NCBI RefSeq assembly: GCF_025147485.1
Contig: NZ_CP102263.1
Location: 1,377,501 to 1,441,500, forward strand
Reading direction: 5' to 3'
DNA length: 64,000 nt
Origin: Bacteroides uniformis
GTDB lineage: Bacteria; Bacteroidota; Bacteroidia; Bacteroidales; Bacteroidaceae
Each line of letters begins with the position of its first letter. Within the stretch, counting starts at the first letter, position 1. The notes below the pieces were generated by a model, which saw only the letters and a program-made list of their open reading frames with translations, searched no databases and had not been told where the DNA came from. A program made the translations under genes and the position numbers. This document shows positions 56,127 through 64,000 of the stretch, piece by piece.

Positions 56127-56486
56127 CGGGTGCTGCCTCGCTGCAAACAGTACGTATCAAGTCCCAGAGGATGAGATGCCGGGACTTAGTATGAAAGAGG
56201 TAGGGACTGAGCTGTACACACCATAGGACTGAGCATCCAAAACATCCGGATGTTTTAGGGCAAAACATGGGGATGTATTGGGATAAAACATCCGGGTGTT
56301 TTGGGGTAAAACATGGGGATGTTTTGGACAACAACATCCGGATGTTATGGGTACTCACTATACGGGTGTAAGGACTTCAGTTCCTATGTAGGTAGGGCTA
56401 AGTCATATTCCCTTGTATGTTGGGGATTATCAATGGTACGGACTGATTATGATTGCTTATTTATATAACAACTTAATTATACAACA
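56127..56486. other. 360-bp gap between GH5 and GH3 genes
   Basis: Contains a short hairpin (AAGTCCC/GGGACTT, 56159-56187), three GGGACT-type blocks at a 22-bp period (56181, 56203 and 56225), palindromic array C (56239-56352) and its terminal motif (56359-56371). The last 115 bp before the GH3 gene are AT-rich, probably promoter and leader, but no clear TAnnTTTG box is seen. Confidence 0.7.
56239..56352. repeat. Palindromic tandem array C, five units alternating in two types
   Basis: Units begin at 56239, 56262, 56285, 56308 and 56330 (23, 23, 23, 22, 23 bp). Units 1, 3 and 5 carry the ACATCCGG(A/G)TGTT palindrome (unit 1 is a perfect 18-bp palindrome, AAAACATCCGGATGTTTT). Units 2 and 4 carry ACATGGGGATGT instead, so the pattern is a-b-a-b-a. 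Linkers are G-rich (AGGGC, GGGAT, GGGGT, GGAC, GGGT). The array ends with TATACGGGTGTAA (56359-56371), as array A does. Confidence 0.9.
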
Positions 56487-58712
56487 ATGAAAAAAGTATT
56501 ATTCGGTTTGGTTCTGGCCGCTGTCGCGCTGCCTCTTTCGGCCCAGCAGAAGCCCGTCTATCTGGACGCAAGCAAACCTATTGAAGAAAGAGTGGAAGAC
56601 GCCTTGAGCCGTCTGACCCTGGAAGAGAAAGTGAAGTTGACTCATGCGCAAAGCAAGTTCAGCAGTGCGGGTGTGCCCCGTCTGGGCATTCCCGATGTAT
56701 GGACGGACGACGGCCCCCACGGCATACGTCCCGATGTGTTGTGGGACGAGTGGGAACAAGCCGGATGCACCAACGACTCCTGCGTGGCTTTCCCTGCCCT
56801 GACCTGTCTGGCGGCAACCTGGAACCCCGAAATGTCTCTCCTTTACGGACAGAGCATCGGTGAAGAGGCACGCTACCGCAACAAGTCCGTCCTGCTGGGC
56901 CCCGGTGTCAATATCTACCGCACACCGCTCAACGGACGCAACTTCGAGTATATGGGTGAGGACCCTTATCTGGCCGGAAAGATGGTGTCGCCCTATATCC
57001 GGGGCGTGCAGCAGAACGGCGTGGCTGCCTGCGTGAAACACTTCGCCTTGAACAACCACGAAGTGAACCGCCACACCACCAACGTCATCGTGGACGACCG
57101 TGCTCTTTATGAAATCTATCTGCCTGCTTTCAAGATGGCCGTGCAGGAAGGCGGAGCGTGGAGCATCATGGGTGCCTACAACCTATACAAAGGCCAACAT
57201 CTTTGTCACAACCAATACACATTGAACGATATATTGAAGGGCGAATGGGGATTCGACGGCGTAGTCATTTCCGACTGGGGCGGCACGCACGATACCTGGC
57301 AAGCCATCACCAACGGGCTGGATATGGAATTTGGCAGTTGGACCAACGGGCTCTCGAACGGTGCCAGCAACGCATACGATAACTATTATCTGGCAAATCC
57401 CTATCTGAACCTCATCCGCGAAGGTAAGGTAGGTACCACGGAACTGGACGACAAGGTACGCCGCATTCTGCGCCTTATCTTCCGTACGGTGATGAACCCC
57501 GACCGTCCGTGGGGAAGCATGCTCTCTCCGGAACATTACGAGGCTGCCCGCCGCATCGGTGAGGAGGGCATCGTACTGTTGCAGAACAAGGGCAATGTGC
57601 TCCCGATAGACCTGAACCGGGCTAAAAAGATTCTTGTAGTGGGCGAGAATGCCATCAAGATGATGACCGTAGGCGGTGGTAGTTCTTCCCTGAAGGTACA
57701 GCGCGAACTCTCTCCGTTGGACGGCATCAAGCAGCGTGTGGCCGGCAAGGCCGAGGTGGTCTATGCCCGTGGCTACGTGGGCGATGCAAGCGGTGAATAC
57801 AACGGGGTGGTGACCGGACAGAATCTGAAGGATGACCGTACTCCCGAAGAGCTGATAGCTGAAGCCGTGAAAGAGGCCCGGGATGCCGATTATGTCATCT
57901 TCATCGGCGGCCTGAACAAGAGCAACGGCCAGGACTGCGAGGACTCCGACCGTAAGGGTCTGGGCTTGTCCTACGGTCAGGATGCCGTTATCTCCGCACT
58001 GGCCGAGGCGAACAAGAATCTGATTGTCGTCAACATCTCCGGCAACGCCATTGCCATGCCGTGGGTGAACGAGGTGCCTGCCATCGTGCAGGACTGGTAT
58101 CTGGGTTCCGAAGCCGGCAGTTCCCTTGCCGCCATCCTCATGGGTGATGTCAATCCCAGCGGCAAGCTTCCGTTCACCTTCCCCGTGAAGCTGGAGGACT
58201 GCCCGGCCCACAGCTTGGGCGAATATACCGGCAAACGGAGCAAGGACATCATCGACATCAAGTATAATGAAAGCATCTTCGTGGGCTACCGTTGGGCCGA
58301 TAAGCAGAAGAAGGTGAAACCGTTGTTCCCCTTCGGCCACGGTTTGAGCTATACCACTTTCGAATATGGCAAGCCGACGGCCGACAGCAAGACCATGCAG
58401 GCCGACGGTACGCTGACCGTGAAGGTTTCTGTAAAGAATACCGGAGCGCGCGAAGGGCAGGAAGTTGTCCAACTGTACATCAGTGACAAGAAGTCCTCTC
58501 TGCCTCGTCCCGTCAAGGAACTGAAAGGTTTCCAAAAGGTGAAACTGGCTCCGGGCGAAACAAAGGAAGTCACATTTACCATTGATAAGGAGGCTCTTAG
58601 CTTCTTCGATGACACCCAGCACGCTTGGGTGACCGAGCCGGGCAAGTTCGAGGCTGTCATAGCAGCTTCGGCAGCCGATGTGAAGGGAACGGTTCCTTTT
58701 GAATTGAAATGA
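56487..58712 (+). CDS. GH3 beta-glucosidase-type enzyme
   Basis: A 741-residue GH3 enzyme with a signal peptide ending LPLSAQ (about residue 19). Domain order: (beta/alpha)8 barrel with the nucleophile Asp263 (VVISDWGGTHD), the second alpha/beta domain (about 370-600; GGGSSSLKV, DCEDSDRKGLGLSYGQD), and a C-terminal fibronectin-type III-like domain (about 640-741). Likely a periplasmic beta-glucosidase that finishes oligosaccharides from the GH5 enzyme upstream. Confidence 0.93.
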   Translation: MKKVLFGLVLAAVALPLSAQQKPVYLDASKPIEERVEDALSRLTLEEKVKLTHAQSKFSSAGVPRLGIPDVWTDDGPHGIRPDVLWDEWEQAGCTNDSCVAFPALTCLAATWNPEMSLLYGQSIGEEARYRNKSVLLGPGVNIYRTPLNGRNFEYMGEDPYLAGKMVSPYIRGVQQNGVAACVKHFALNNHEVNRHTTNVIVDDRALYEIYLPAFKMAVQEGGAWSIMGAYNLYKGQHLCHNQYTLNDILKGEWGFDGVVISDWGGTHDTWQAITNGLDMEFGSWTNGLSNGASNAYDNYYLANPYLNLIREGKVGTTELDDKVRRILRLIFRTVMNPDRPWGSMLSPEHYEAARRIGEEGIVLLQNKGNVLPIDLNRAKKILVVGENAIKMMTVGGGSSSLKVQRELSPLDGIKQRVAGKAEVVYARGYVGDASGEYNGVVTGQNLKDDRTPEELIAEAVKEARDADYVIFIGGLNKSNGQDCEDSDRKGLGLSYGQDAVISALAEANKNLIVVNISGNAIAMPWVNEVPAIVQDWYLGSEAGSSLAAILMGDVNPSGKLPFTFPVKLEDCPAHSLGEYTGKRSKDIIDIKYNESIFVGYRWADKQKKVKPLFPFGHGLSYTTFEYGKPTADSKTMQADGTLTVKVSVKNTGAREGQEVVQLYISDKKSSLPRPVKELKGFQKVKLAPGETKEVTFTIDKEALSFFDDTQHAWVTEPGKFEAVIAASAADVKGTVPFELK

Positions 58713-58762
58713 TGTAGGAAAATAAAGTTTCCTTTTAGGTTATTATCAAAGATAGTGTAGAT

Positions 58763-58797
58763 GGAGGGTGTGGCCGTGAGGTTGCACCCTTTCTTTG
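58763..58797 (+). terminator. Terminator-like hairpin after the GH3 gene
   Basis: AGGGTG (58765-58770) pairs with CACCCT (58785-58790) and is followed by TTCTTT. The stem is short, so termination may be partial. Confidence 0.5.
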
Positions 58798-58907
58798 TAC
58801 TCTTTACAAGCCAATATGTTTTCTTATATTTCTGAGTTTCTTCGGGTTGGCTAAGGAAGATGCAGATATGCTGGATGTTAGAGTCAAAGCAGTGATGTTT
58901 TGTAGTA

Positions 58908-59636
58908 ATGGGTGAGTTTTTACCGCCGTGTTTGGGCAGATTTTCATCTTTTATATTTATTTTTACAGAAATGATCGGGACAATGGTTCTTGTCCTGATG
59001 GGATGTGGTAGTGCTGTCTTTGCCGGAAGTGCGGCGGGGGCGGTTAGTGCAGGTGTCGGAACGCTGGGAGTGGCTTTTGCTTTCGGCTTGTCCGTTGTGG
59101 CGATGGCATACGCTATCGGAGGAATCTCGGGCTGTCATATTAATCCTGCCATTACCCTGGGCGTTCTGTTGTCCGGCAGGATGAGCGGGAAAGATGCAGC
59201 CATGTATATGGTGTTTCAGGTTATCGGGGCGGTTATCGGTTCTGCCATTCTTTATGCATTGGTGTCTACGGGCGCTCATGGTGGTCCTACGGCTACCGGT
59301 TCCAATGGGTTTGCTGACGGAATGATGTTGCAGGCATTCATTGCAGAGGCTGTGTTCACGTTTATCTTTGTGCTGGTTGTCTTAGGTTCTACGGATTCCG
59401 AGAAGGGGGCGGGTAATCTTGCAGGATTGGCCATTGGTCTTACGTTGGTATTAGTGCACATTGTTTGTATTCCTGTTACGGGAACTTCTGTCAATCCTGC
59501 CCGTAGCATCGGTCCGGCACTGTTCCAGGGTGGCGAGGCTCTCTCTCAGTTGTGGCTGTTCATTGTAGCTCCGTTTGTGGGTGCTGCGCTGAGTGCCGTT
59601 GTATGGAAAGTGCTTGCTGCAAAAGAAGGTAAATAA
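58908..59636 (+). CDS. aqpZ: Aquaporin, AqpZ-like water channel
   Basis: A 242-residue major-intrinsic-protein channel with six hydrophobic helices. Both pore motifs are present (HINPAIT and SVNPARS), and the filter residues fit a water-selective channel: Phe in VAFAFGLSVV, His in LVLVHIVC, Thr in VTGTSVNP and Arg in NPARS. The N-terminus is unusual: the MKKL-type opening usually found before AEMIGT is replaced by MGEFLPPCLGRFSSFIFIF and then TEMIGT. The start is therefore uncertain (58908 or 58971). It may reflect a small sequence change just upstream of helix 1. Confidence 0.88.
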   Translation: MGEFLPPCLGRFSSFIFIFTEMIGTMVLVLMGCGSAVFAGSAAGAVSAGVGTLGVAFAFGLSVVAMAYAIGGISGCHINPAITLGVLLSGRMSGKDAAMYMVFQVIGAVIGSAILYALVSTGAHGGPTATGSNGFADGMMLQAFIAEAVFTFIFVLVVLGSTDSEKGAGNLAGLAIGLTLVLVHIVCIPVTGTSVNPARSIGPALFQGGEALSQLWLFIVAPFVGAALSAVVWKVLAAKEGK

Positions 59637-59691
59637 ATGTCGGCAGACAGTGCCTTAAGAAGAGGCGGCTGATGGCAGAAAACTTATAAAG

Positions 59692-59737
59692 GGAAGCCCT
59701 CCGTCCGAAACTTCAAAGTTTCGGACGGAGGGCTTCC
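59692..59737. terminator. Bidirectional terminator between aqpZ and uxuA
   Basis: A perfect 46-nt palindrome (GGAAGCCCTCCGTCCGAAAC, 59692-59711, with its complement to 59737) lies between convergent genes and is followed by TGTTCTTTCCTT. It is the strongest hairpin in the window. Confidence 0.92.
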
Positions 59738-59770
59738 TGTTCTTTCCTTATGCTTGCTATATCTTGTGCC

Positions 59771-60943
59771 TTATTCGTACAGCGATTTGGCTATACCCAT
59801 TTCCAGTCCACGAAGCTCTGCCAGTCCGCGCAGACGGCCGATACAGGAATAGCCGGGATTGGTTTTCTTCTTCAAGTCGTCTACCATCTGGTGTCCGTGG
59901 TCGGGTCGCATCGGGATAGAGACACCACGGCGTTGTTGCAGTTCAAGGAAGGCTTTCATCACGTGATACATGTCCACGTCTCCTTCCAGGTGGTTGGCTT
60001 CGTAGAAATTGCCTTCGGCGTCGCGTTGTGTACTGCGCAGATGGACAAAGTTGATGCGGTCGGCAAATTGCTGCATGATGACTGCACAATCGTTGGCGCT
60101 GCTTACACCGAGCGAACCGGTGCAGAGGCAAAGACCGTTGCTCTTGTTGGGAACAGCGTCAATCAGTGCCTGGAAATCGGCAGCACAGCTCATGATGCGT
60201 GGCAGGCCGAGGATGGAGCACGGTGGGTCGTCCGGATGGATAACGAGCATGACACCTGCTTCGTCGGCTACCGGAGTGATTTCTTGCAGGAAATAGATCA
60301 GGTTGGCACGCAGGCGTTCCGGAGTGATGCCCTTGTAGCGGTCCAGTTCCTGTTGGAACTGTTCCAGGGTGAAGCTTTCTTCTGAGCCGGGAAGTCCGGC
60401 AATCATGTTGCGTACAAGCAGTTGTTTGTCTGCCTCTGTCATCTGTTCGAAGCGGGCACGGGCTTTGGCCTTTTCTTCATCGGTGTATTCGCCTTCTGCA
60501 CCGGGACGACGTAGCAGGAAGAGGTCGAAGGCGATGAAAGCGGCACGTTCAAAGCGGAGGGCACGACTGCCGTCGGGTAGTTCGTAGGCGAGGTCGGTAC
60601 GTGTCCAGTCCAGTACGGGCATAAAGTTGTAGGTGACAATGTGAATGCCGCATTTGCCCAGGTTACGCAAGCTCTCTTTATAGTTGTCGATATACTTCTG
60701 GAAGTCTCCGGTTTGGGTCTTGATATGTTCGTGTACGGGTACACTTTCTACTACAGACCAGCGCAGACCGACGGCTTCAATCATTTCTTTCCGTTTCTTG
60801 ATTTCCTCTACTGTCCATATTTCCCCGTTTGGAATATGATGCAAGGCGTTTACAATGCCGGTAGCCCCGGCTTGTTTGATGTCCCAAAGGCTTACCGGGT
60901 CGTTGGGACCGTACCAGCGCCAGGTTTGTTCACAAAGAATCAT
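59771..60943 (-). CDS. uxuA: Mannonate dehydratase UxuA
   Basis: A 390-residue mannonate dehydratase that converts D-mannonate to 2-keto-3-deoxygluconate in hexuronate catabolism. The TIM-barrel sequence has the conserved [25 protein letters not shown]-terminus, [29 protein letters not shown] and [12 protein letters not shown] metal and active-site stretches. Length is normal. It is the second gene of an SDR-uxuA operon (34-bp gap). A 31-bp repeat fills its leader, ending 4 nt before the ATG. Confidence 0.96.
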   Translation of the reverse strand: MILCEQTWRWYGPNDPVSLWDIKQAGATGIVNALHHIPNGEIWTVEEIKKRKEMIEAVGLRWSVVESVPVHEHIKTQTGDFQKYIDNYKESLRNLGKCGIHIVTYNFMPVLDWTRTDLAYELPDGSRALRFERAAFIAFDLFLLRRPGAEGEYTDEEKAKARARFEQMTEADKQLLVRNMIAGLPGSEESFTLEQFQQELDRYKGITPERLRANLIYFLQEITPVADEAGVMLVIHPDDPPCSILGLPRIMSCAADFQALIDAVPNKSNGLCLCTGSLGVSSANDCAVIMQQFADRINFVHLRSTQRDAEGNFYEANHLEGDVDMYHVMKAFLELQQRRGVSIPMRPDHGHQMVDDLKKKTNPGYSCIGRLRGLAELRGLEMGIAKSLYE

Positions 60944-60947
60944 GTTA

Positions 60948-60978
60948 TTTATTGTTTGATGATTTGCAATTTACTATT
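60948..60978 (-). repeat. 31-bp leader repeat before uxuA
   Basis: The most divergent of three copies (about 25 of 31 positions in common with the one at 63798-63828). It shares the central GATGATTTGC block. It ends 4 nt before the uxuA ATG and begins at the stop codon of the upstream SDR gene. Confidence 0.65.
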
Positions 60979-61790
60979 TACATGGCGAATGCGTTGAACC
61001 CTCCGTCCACTACAGCCACCGTACCGGTGACAAAGCTGGAAGCATCGCTGATGAGGTATTGGATGGTTCCGCAAAGCTCTTCTGCACGGCCCATACGTCC
61101 GAAGGGAGTTTGGCGAATCACATCTTGCCCACGTTCCGTGTAGCTTCCATCCGGGTTCGTCAGCAGGGCACGGTTCTGCTCTGTGAGGAAAAATCCGGGT
61201 GCGATGGCATTTACACGAATACCTTCACCAAACTTCTTGGCAACTTCCGTAGCCATGAAGGCTGTGAAATTGGAGATACCGGCTTTTGCGGCAGCATATC
61301 CGGCTACACGCGTCATGGGGCGGAAAGCAGCCATGCTGGAGAAGTTGACAATAGCACCTGCCTTCTGCTCCACCATCGGTTTGAGGAAGACTTGTGTAGG
61401 CAGTACGGTACCGGTCAGGTTTAATTCCAGCACCCGTTGGAACTCTTCTATCTTCAAATCGAAGAAAGTGCCCGTGGGCGCGATGGTGGCACCCGGCATA
61501 TTTCCGCCGGCTGCATTCAGCAGGGCATCTATGCGGCCATAGGCTTTCAGGATGTCAGCCAAGTTCTGTTCCAGCAGTTCACGGTTCATCACGTCGGTTG
61601 TCAGGAACATGGCTTCTCCACCGTTTGCCTTGATTTCTCCGGCAATGGCGTCCCCTATTTCTGCCTTGCGTCCCAAAATGACGACCTTTGCACCTTCTTC
61701 TGCCAGATGAAAGGCGATGGCTTTCCCCAATACTCCTGTTCCGCCGGTTATGACCACTACTTTGTCTTTAATGTTAAATAAGTTTTTCAT
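60978..61790 (-). CDS. SDR-family fructuronate reductase (mannonate oxidoreductase)
   Basis: A 270-residue short-chain dehydrogenase. It has the nucleotide-binding motif TGGTGVLGKAIA, the NAAGG block, catalytic Tyr-x3-Lys (GYAAAKAG) and PGFFLTEQNR. Next to uxuA it is most likely the D-mannonate:NAD(P) oxidoreductase that reduces fructuronate; Bacteroides use an SDR here in place of classical UxuB. It opens the operon; a candidate -7 element lies 48 bp upstream. Confidence 0.88.
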   Translation of the reverse strand: MKNLFNIKDKVVVITGGTGVLGKAIAFHLAEEGAKVVILGRKAEIGDAIAGEIKANGGEAMFLTTDVMNRELLEQNLADILKAYGRIDALLNAAGGNMPGATIAPTGTFFDLKIEEFQRVLELNLTGTVLPTQVFLKPMVEQKAGAIVNFSSMAAFRPMTRVAGYAAAKAGISNFTAFMATEVAKKFGEGIRVNAIAPGFFLTEQNRALLTNPDGSYTERGQDVIRQTPFGRMGRAEELCGTIQYLISDASSFVTGTVAVVDGGFNAFAM

Positions 61791-61837
61791 GATTCGTTCA
61801 TTTAAAAATTACGTTGTGTTTTATTTGATTAGCGTTG

Positions 61838-61845
61838 CAAAAATA
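61838..61845 (-). promoter_or_regulatory. Candidate -7 element for the SDR-uxuA operon
   Basis: On the minus strand this reads TATTTTTG (TAnnTTTG), 48 bp before the SDR start codon. The -33 element is weak. Confidence 0.5.
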
Positions 61846-61912
61846 CGGAATAATCTGTTGCACTGACTAACAATCATACAAAAAAGATGCATTTGTTGTC
61901 CGGAAGAAAGTG

Positions 61913-63145
61913 CTATTTCCTTATCGGGTTGTCCAATGCCGTGGCTTGTATATACAGTAGATTGAAGTTGTCATGCGGTTTTAGGATACGGTGGGCATAA
62001 TAAAGATTCAGGTAGTCTTTGCGTGCAGGATTCAGGTAGACGGCAGTACGGTAGAGGTCTTTGCAGAAATTCTGTATCGAGCTTTCCCAGCCGCTTATCT
62101 GCTGGTAGGGCCATTCACTGAGGCCCTTTCCGACGTAGGAAGCCAGGAAATCCATGGCTTTGTAGAAGTTACGTCCATCGGTAGAGGTGATGTCATCCAG
62201 CTTGATTCCAAGATTTTTTGCCATCAGCATGATGTCAATAAAGTGGGTCAGGTTGTACTGTGAGTAGTGGAAGGCAAGGGTACGTTGCAGTTCGTGCGGT
62301 TGTCGTCCGTCAGGAGCTATCTGGGGGAAGATACGTTTTTGGGGGAAGTCATTGATGATTTCCTGCGCCAGTTTCTTGTTACCGGTATAGAGGGCGAAAG
62401 CTATGATTTGGGCATCGTAGGCTACGCTGTGGTTGTTGGCACTGGCTGCTTCTTCCTTACCTTGCGGACTGGCGAGCATCCAGTCGGTCAGTTTGGAAAA
62501 CCATTTCTTCAGTTGTTTGCTGTCCTGGGTAGTAAATGCTTTTGACTGTTCTAGCAGTGCCACAGCATCCAGCATTTCTATGAAGGAGTAGGTGTCTATC
62601 AGCCCATAGCAGCGACCTTTGTCGTTATTGTGTCCCGGCATCATTTGTGCATATTCCAGGTTGGGGTTCATTCGGGTGTCTTTGTTCAGAAACCATACGC
62701 GGATAAGTTCTGTGGCTTTCCGGGCATACTGCTCTTCTCCGCTGAAGTACCAGACCAGAGCCAGGGTAGTGATGCGGCCGGCTGTTGTTCCCAACCGATT
62801 ACGGTCTAGTTTGTTCAGTTCAGGATTGGATACGCCGTCGCGGTTGATGTAAGGCAGGCCGTTTGGCTTTGTCGGGTCGGGCCAATAGTATCGGGCTTGG
62901 CTCATATAGTCATGCTTGTCACCGCTGGCAGGTGTTTTTTCTTTCATCATGACAGAAAGGGGCTGGGCGTCCAATAACCTGTCCGCTTCCGCTTTCAATA
63001 TCTCGTAAGTTGTGGCATAGAAAGGCTCGTGAATAGAGTGTTTTACATTTGCGAGGTGTGCTGTGTTCCAAATGGATTGTGCTTGCATACAAGATGCCAG
63101 GAGCAGGAAGGCAAGCGTCCATTGTATTGTTGCTTTCGGTTTCAT
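61913..63145 (-). CDS. PL38-like alginate or glucuronan lyase
   Basis: A 410-residue secreted alginate-lyase-fold protein that resembles family PL38 as I know it from Bacteroides. The signal peptide contains LLLASC (Cys19), so it may be a lipoprotein. The alpha/alpha toroid shows candidate active-site residues in ANNHSVAY (Asn237, Asn238, His239), Arg281 and His284-Glu285 (GRQPHELQRT), and His293-Tyr294 (AFHYSQY). It cleaves uronate polysaccharides by beta-elimination. It lies upstream of and co-directional with the hexuronate genes, in agreement with uronic acid use. Confidence 0.85.
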   Translation of the reverse strand: MKPKATIQWTLAFLLLASCMQAQSIWNTAHLANVKHSIHEPFYATTYEILKAEADRLLDAQPLSVMMKEKTPASGDKHDYMSQARYYWPDPTKPNGLPYINRDGVSNPELNKLDRNRLGTTAGRITTLALVWYFSGEEQYARKATELIRVWFLNKDTRMNPNLEYAQMMPGHNNDKGRCYGLIDTYSFIEMLDAVALLEQSKAFTTQDSKQLKKWFSKLTDWMLASPQGKEEAASANNHSVAYDAQIIAFALYTGNKKLAQEIINDFPQKRIFPQIAPDGRQPHELQRTLAFHYSQYNLTHFIDIMLMAKNLGIKLDDITSTDGRNFYKAMDFLASYVGKGLSEWPYQQISGWESSIQNFCKDLYRTAVYLNPARKDYLNLYYAHRILKPHDNFNLLYIQATALDNPIRK

Positions 63146-63148
63146 GTC

Positions 63149-63790
63149 TTATTTTAGAGTGATGGACTTCTGTAATACCAATAAGCTCTCCGGTCCCATA
63201 TTGAACAGCAGGTCTATGATGCTCAAGTTGGGCAGAAACCCGAGTCTCTCTTGAAACACTTGATAATAAGGTTGTGGTGAGAATTCTGTATCTTCCAGAG
63301 AAAAATCCTTTTTCGGATGAATGCGTTCGCGGAAATCCGCTTCATTCGGAGTGAATTCAGTCCGGTATTCGGTGGTGCGTGCCATATCGGGCTGTATGTC
63401 TATCAGAGAACAGATAAGATGGCAAAGTTCTTCGTTGAAATCGACTAAAAACTCATACTTCTTTTCATAGAAAGGGCGGAAGTCGTCTTTATAATATTCA
63501 AAGAAAGGAGTGTGGTTGTAGGCAGATTCTATGGCATTCCAGTGCAGATGCCTCCAGTTCCCGTGGTCTGAAATGCGTATATCGCGCATCGGGCATTTTA
63601 GGGTATTCGGTTTGACGGTGGGGATGGAAAGGGCCAGTTCACCGTCCGGTACGGCAATGGTACAACGGTTCCGGTAAGTCTGCTTCATATAGTGGTCATG
63701 CTGTTCGATGAATACTTTATCGTATGCCAGCAATTTGGTATAATATTCTATGGGAGCCAAATAGGCGGAAGAAAGAAAAACTGTTTTCAT
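63149..63790 (-). CDS. WbqC-family protein
   Basis: A 213-residue WbqC-like protein (motifs LSSAYLAPIEYYTKLLAYDKVFIEQHDHYMKQTYRNRC in key blocks, NWRHLHWNAIESAYNHTPFFEYY). The family is tied to glycan synthesis in some organisms, but its activity is not established. Its stop codon lies 3 bp before the lyase gene, so the two may be cotranscribed. In Bacteroides this gene commonly sits beside lepB, as it does here. A 31-bp leader repeat ends 7 nt before its ATG. Confidence 0.88.
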   Translation of the reverse strand: MKTVFLSSAYLAPIEYYTKLLAYDKVFIEQHDHYMKQTYRNRCTIAVPDGELALSIPTVKPNTLKCPMRDIRISDHGNWRHLHWNAIESAYNHTPFFEYYKDDFRPFYEKKYEFLVDFNEELCHLICSLIDIQPDMARTTEYRTEFTPNEADFRERIHPKKDFSLEDTEFSPQPYYQVFQERLGFLPNLSIIDLLFNMGPESLLVLQKSITLK

Positions 63791-63797
63791 CAGTATA

Positions 63798-63828
63798 TTT
63801 ACGATTAGATGATTTGCGATTTACGATT
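63798..63828 (-). repeat. 31-bp leader repeat before the WbqC-family gene
   Basis: The clearest copy of the leader repeat shared with ybeY (27 of 31 positions) and uxuA. On the mRNA strand it is built from AATCGTAAAT-type blocks and ends 7 nt before the ATG. Confidence 0.8.
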
Positions 63829-63879
63829 GAAGCTACTGTGCATTGTTTGTATTTTCATTTTTATTCTTTCATTTGTTTG

Positions 63880-64000
63880 TCATTCCACTCTTTTCCATAT
63901 CCTGCCCCATCGGTAACCGCTGAAAGGTCCTGTTCCCTTTTCTTTGGAGAACCAGATGATAGATGCCTTGCCTATGATGTGGTCTTTGGGGACGAAACCG
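63880..64000 (-). CDS. lepB: Signal peptidase I, C-terminal end
   Basis: A partial frame that continues past the right edge. It reads GFVPKDHIIGKASIIWFSKE, then continues with a GYRWGRIWKRVE end, and stops at 63880-63882. GKASIIWFS followed by a short basic tail is the usual C-terminus of Bacteroides signal peptidase I, the enzyme that removes signal peptides at the inner membrane. The catalytic Ser and Lys lie outside the window. Confidence 0.82.
   Translation of the reverse strand, partial: GFVPKDHIIGKASIIWFSKEKGTGPFSGYRWGRIWKRVE

Noticed and set aside
57183..58622. A 479-codon minus-strand frame opposite the GH3 gene
   Set aside because: Antisense shadow; no domain signal.

Overview
This window reads as a Bacteroides chromosome (human-gut Bacteroidales); I cannot fix the species. 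The evidence is two SusC/SusD pairs, many lipoproteins with Bacteroides-type lipoboxes, dense carbohydrate-active enzymes, no strong Shine-Dalgarno sites, and promoters with the Bacteroides -7 element TAnnTTTG. I see no rRNA, tRNA, CRISPR array, insertion sequence or prophage. Coding density is high; the only gene-free stretch over 300 bp is 56127-56486.

Left part (1-15357): the downstream portion of a polysaccharide utilization locus (PUL), all on the + strand. It holds the 3' part of a susC, a susD, a terminator-like hairpin, four GH43 enzymes, a GH78 alpha-L-rhamnosidase, an unassigned alpha/alpha-toroid protein and a secreted aldose epimerase. The set suggests an arabinose- and rhamnose-containing pectic glycan. 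After it come a small lipoprotein, ybeY, a nucleoside-recognition membrane protein, an M28 peptidase and an AlkD-like glycosylase.

Second block (19849-30682): a ribose-utilization system. It has a TPR-like putative regulator, two ribokinases, a sugar permease, SusC/SusD and an exported ADP-ribosylglycohydrolase, closed by a terminator at 30798-30835. Housekeeping genes follow: ruvB, a flippase, a dinD-like gene, a DUF389 membrane protein and a DPP7-type S46 peptidase.

Third block (37946-42036): a peroxide-defence cluster of ahpF, ahpC and oxyR, with divergent dps. OxyR-like operators lie upstream of ahpC and dps, each followed by a well-spaced Bacteroides promoter.

Right part: a DEAD-box helicase; a secreted tyrosine phosphatase; a lipoprotein with an HExxH motif followed by a tandem pair of small exported paralogues; a PfkB kinase with a SIS isomerase; an M16 peptidase; queH; a DUF5009-like membrane protein; a DUF6377-type membrane regulator beside GH5 and GH3 enzymes; an aquaporin; hexuronate catabolism genes (uxuA and an SDR); a PL38-like lyase; a WbqC-family protein; and the 3' end of lepB.

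The most unusual signals are not genes. Three intergenic arrays of tandem 22-24 bp palindrome-centred units (about 6279-6366, 39582-39694, 56239-56352) lie between co-directional, functionally linked genes. Their unit sequences differ, yet two of them end in the same 13-bp motif. A separate 31-bp repeat occupies the leader just before the start codons of ybeY, uxuA and the WbqC-family gene.
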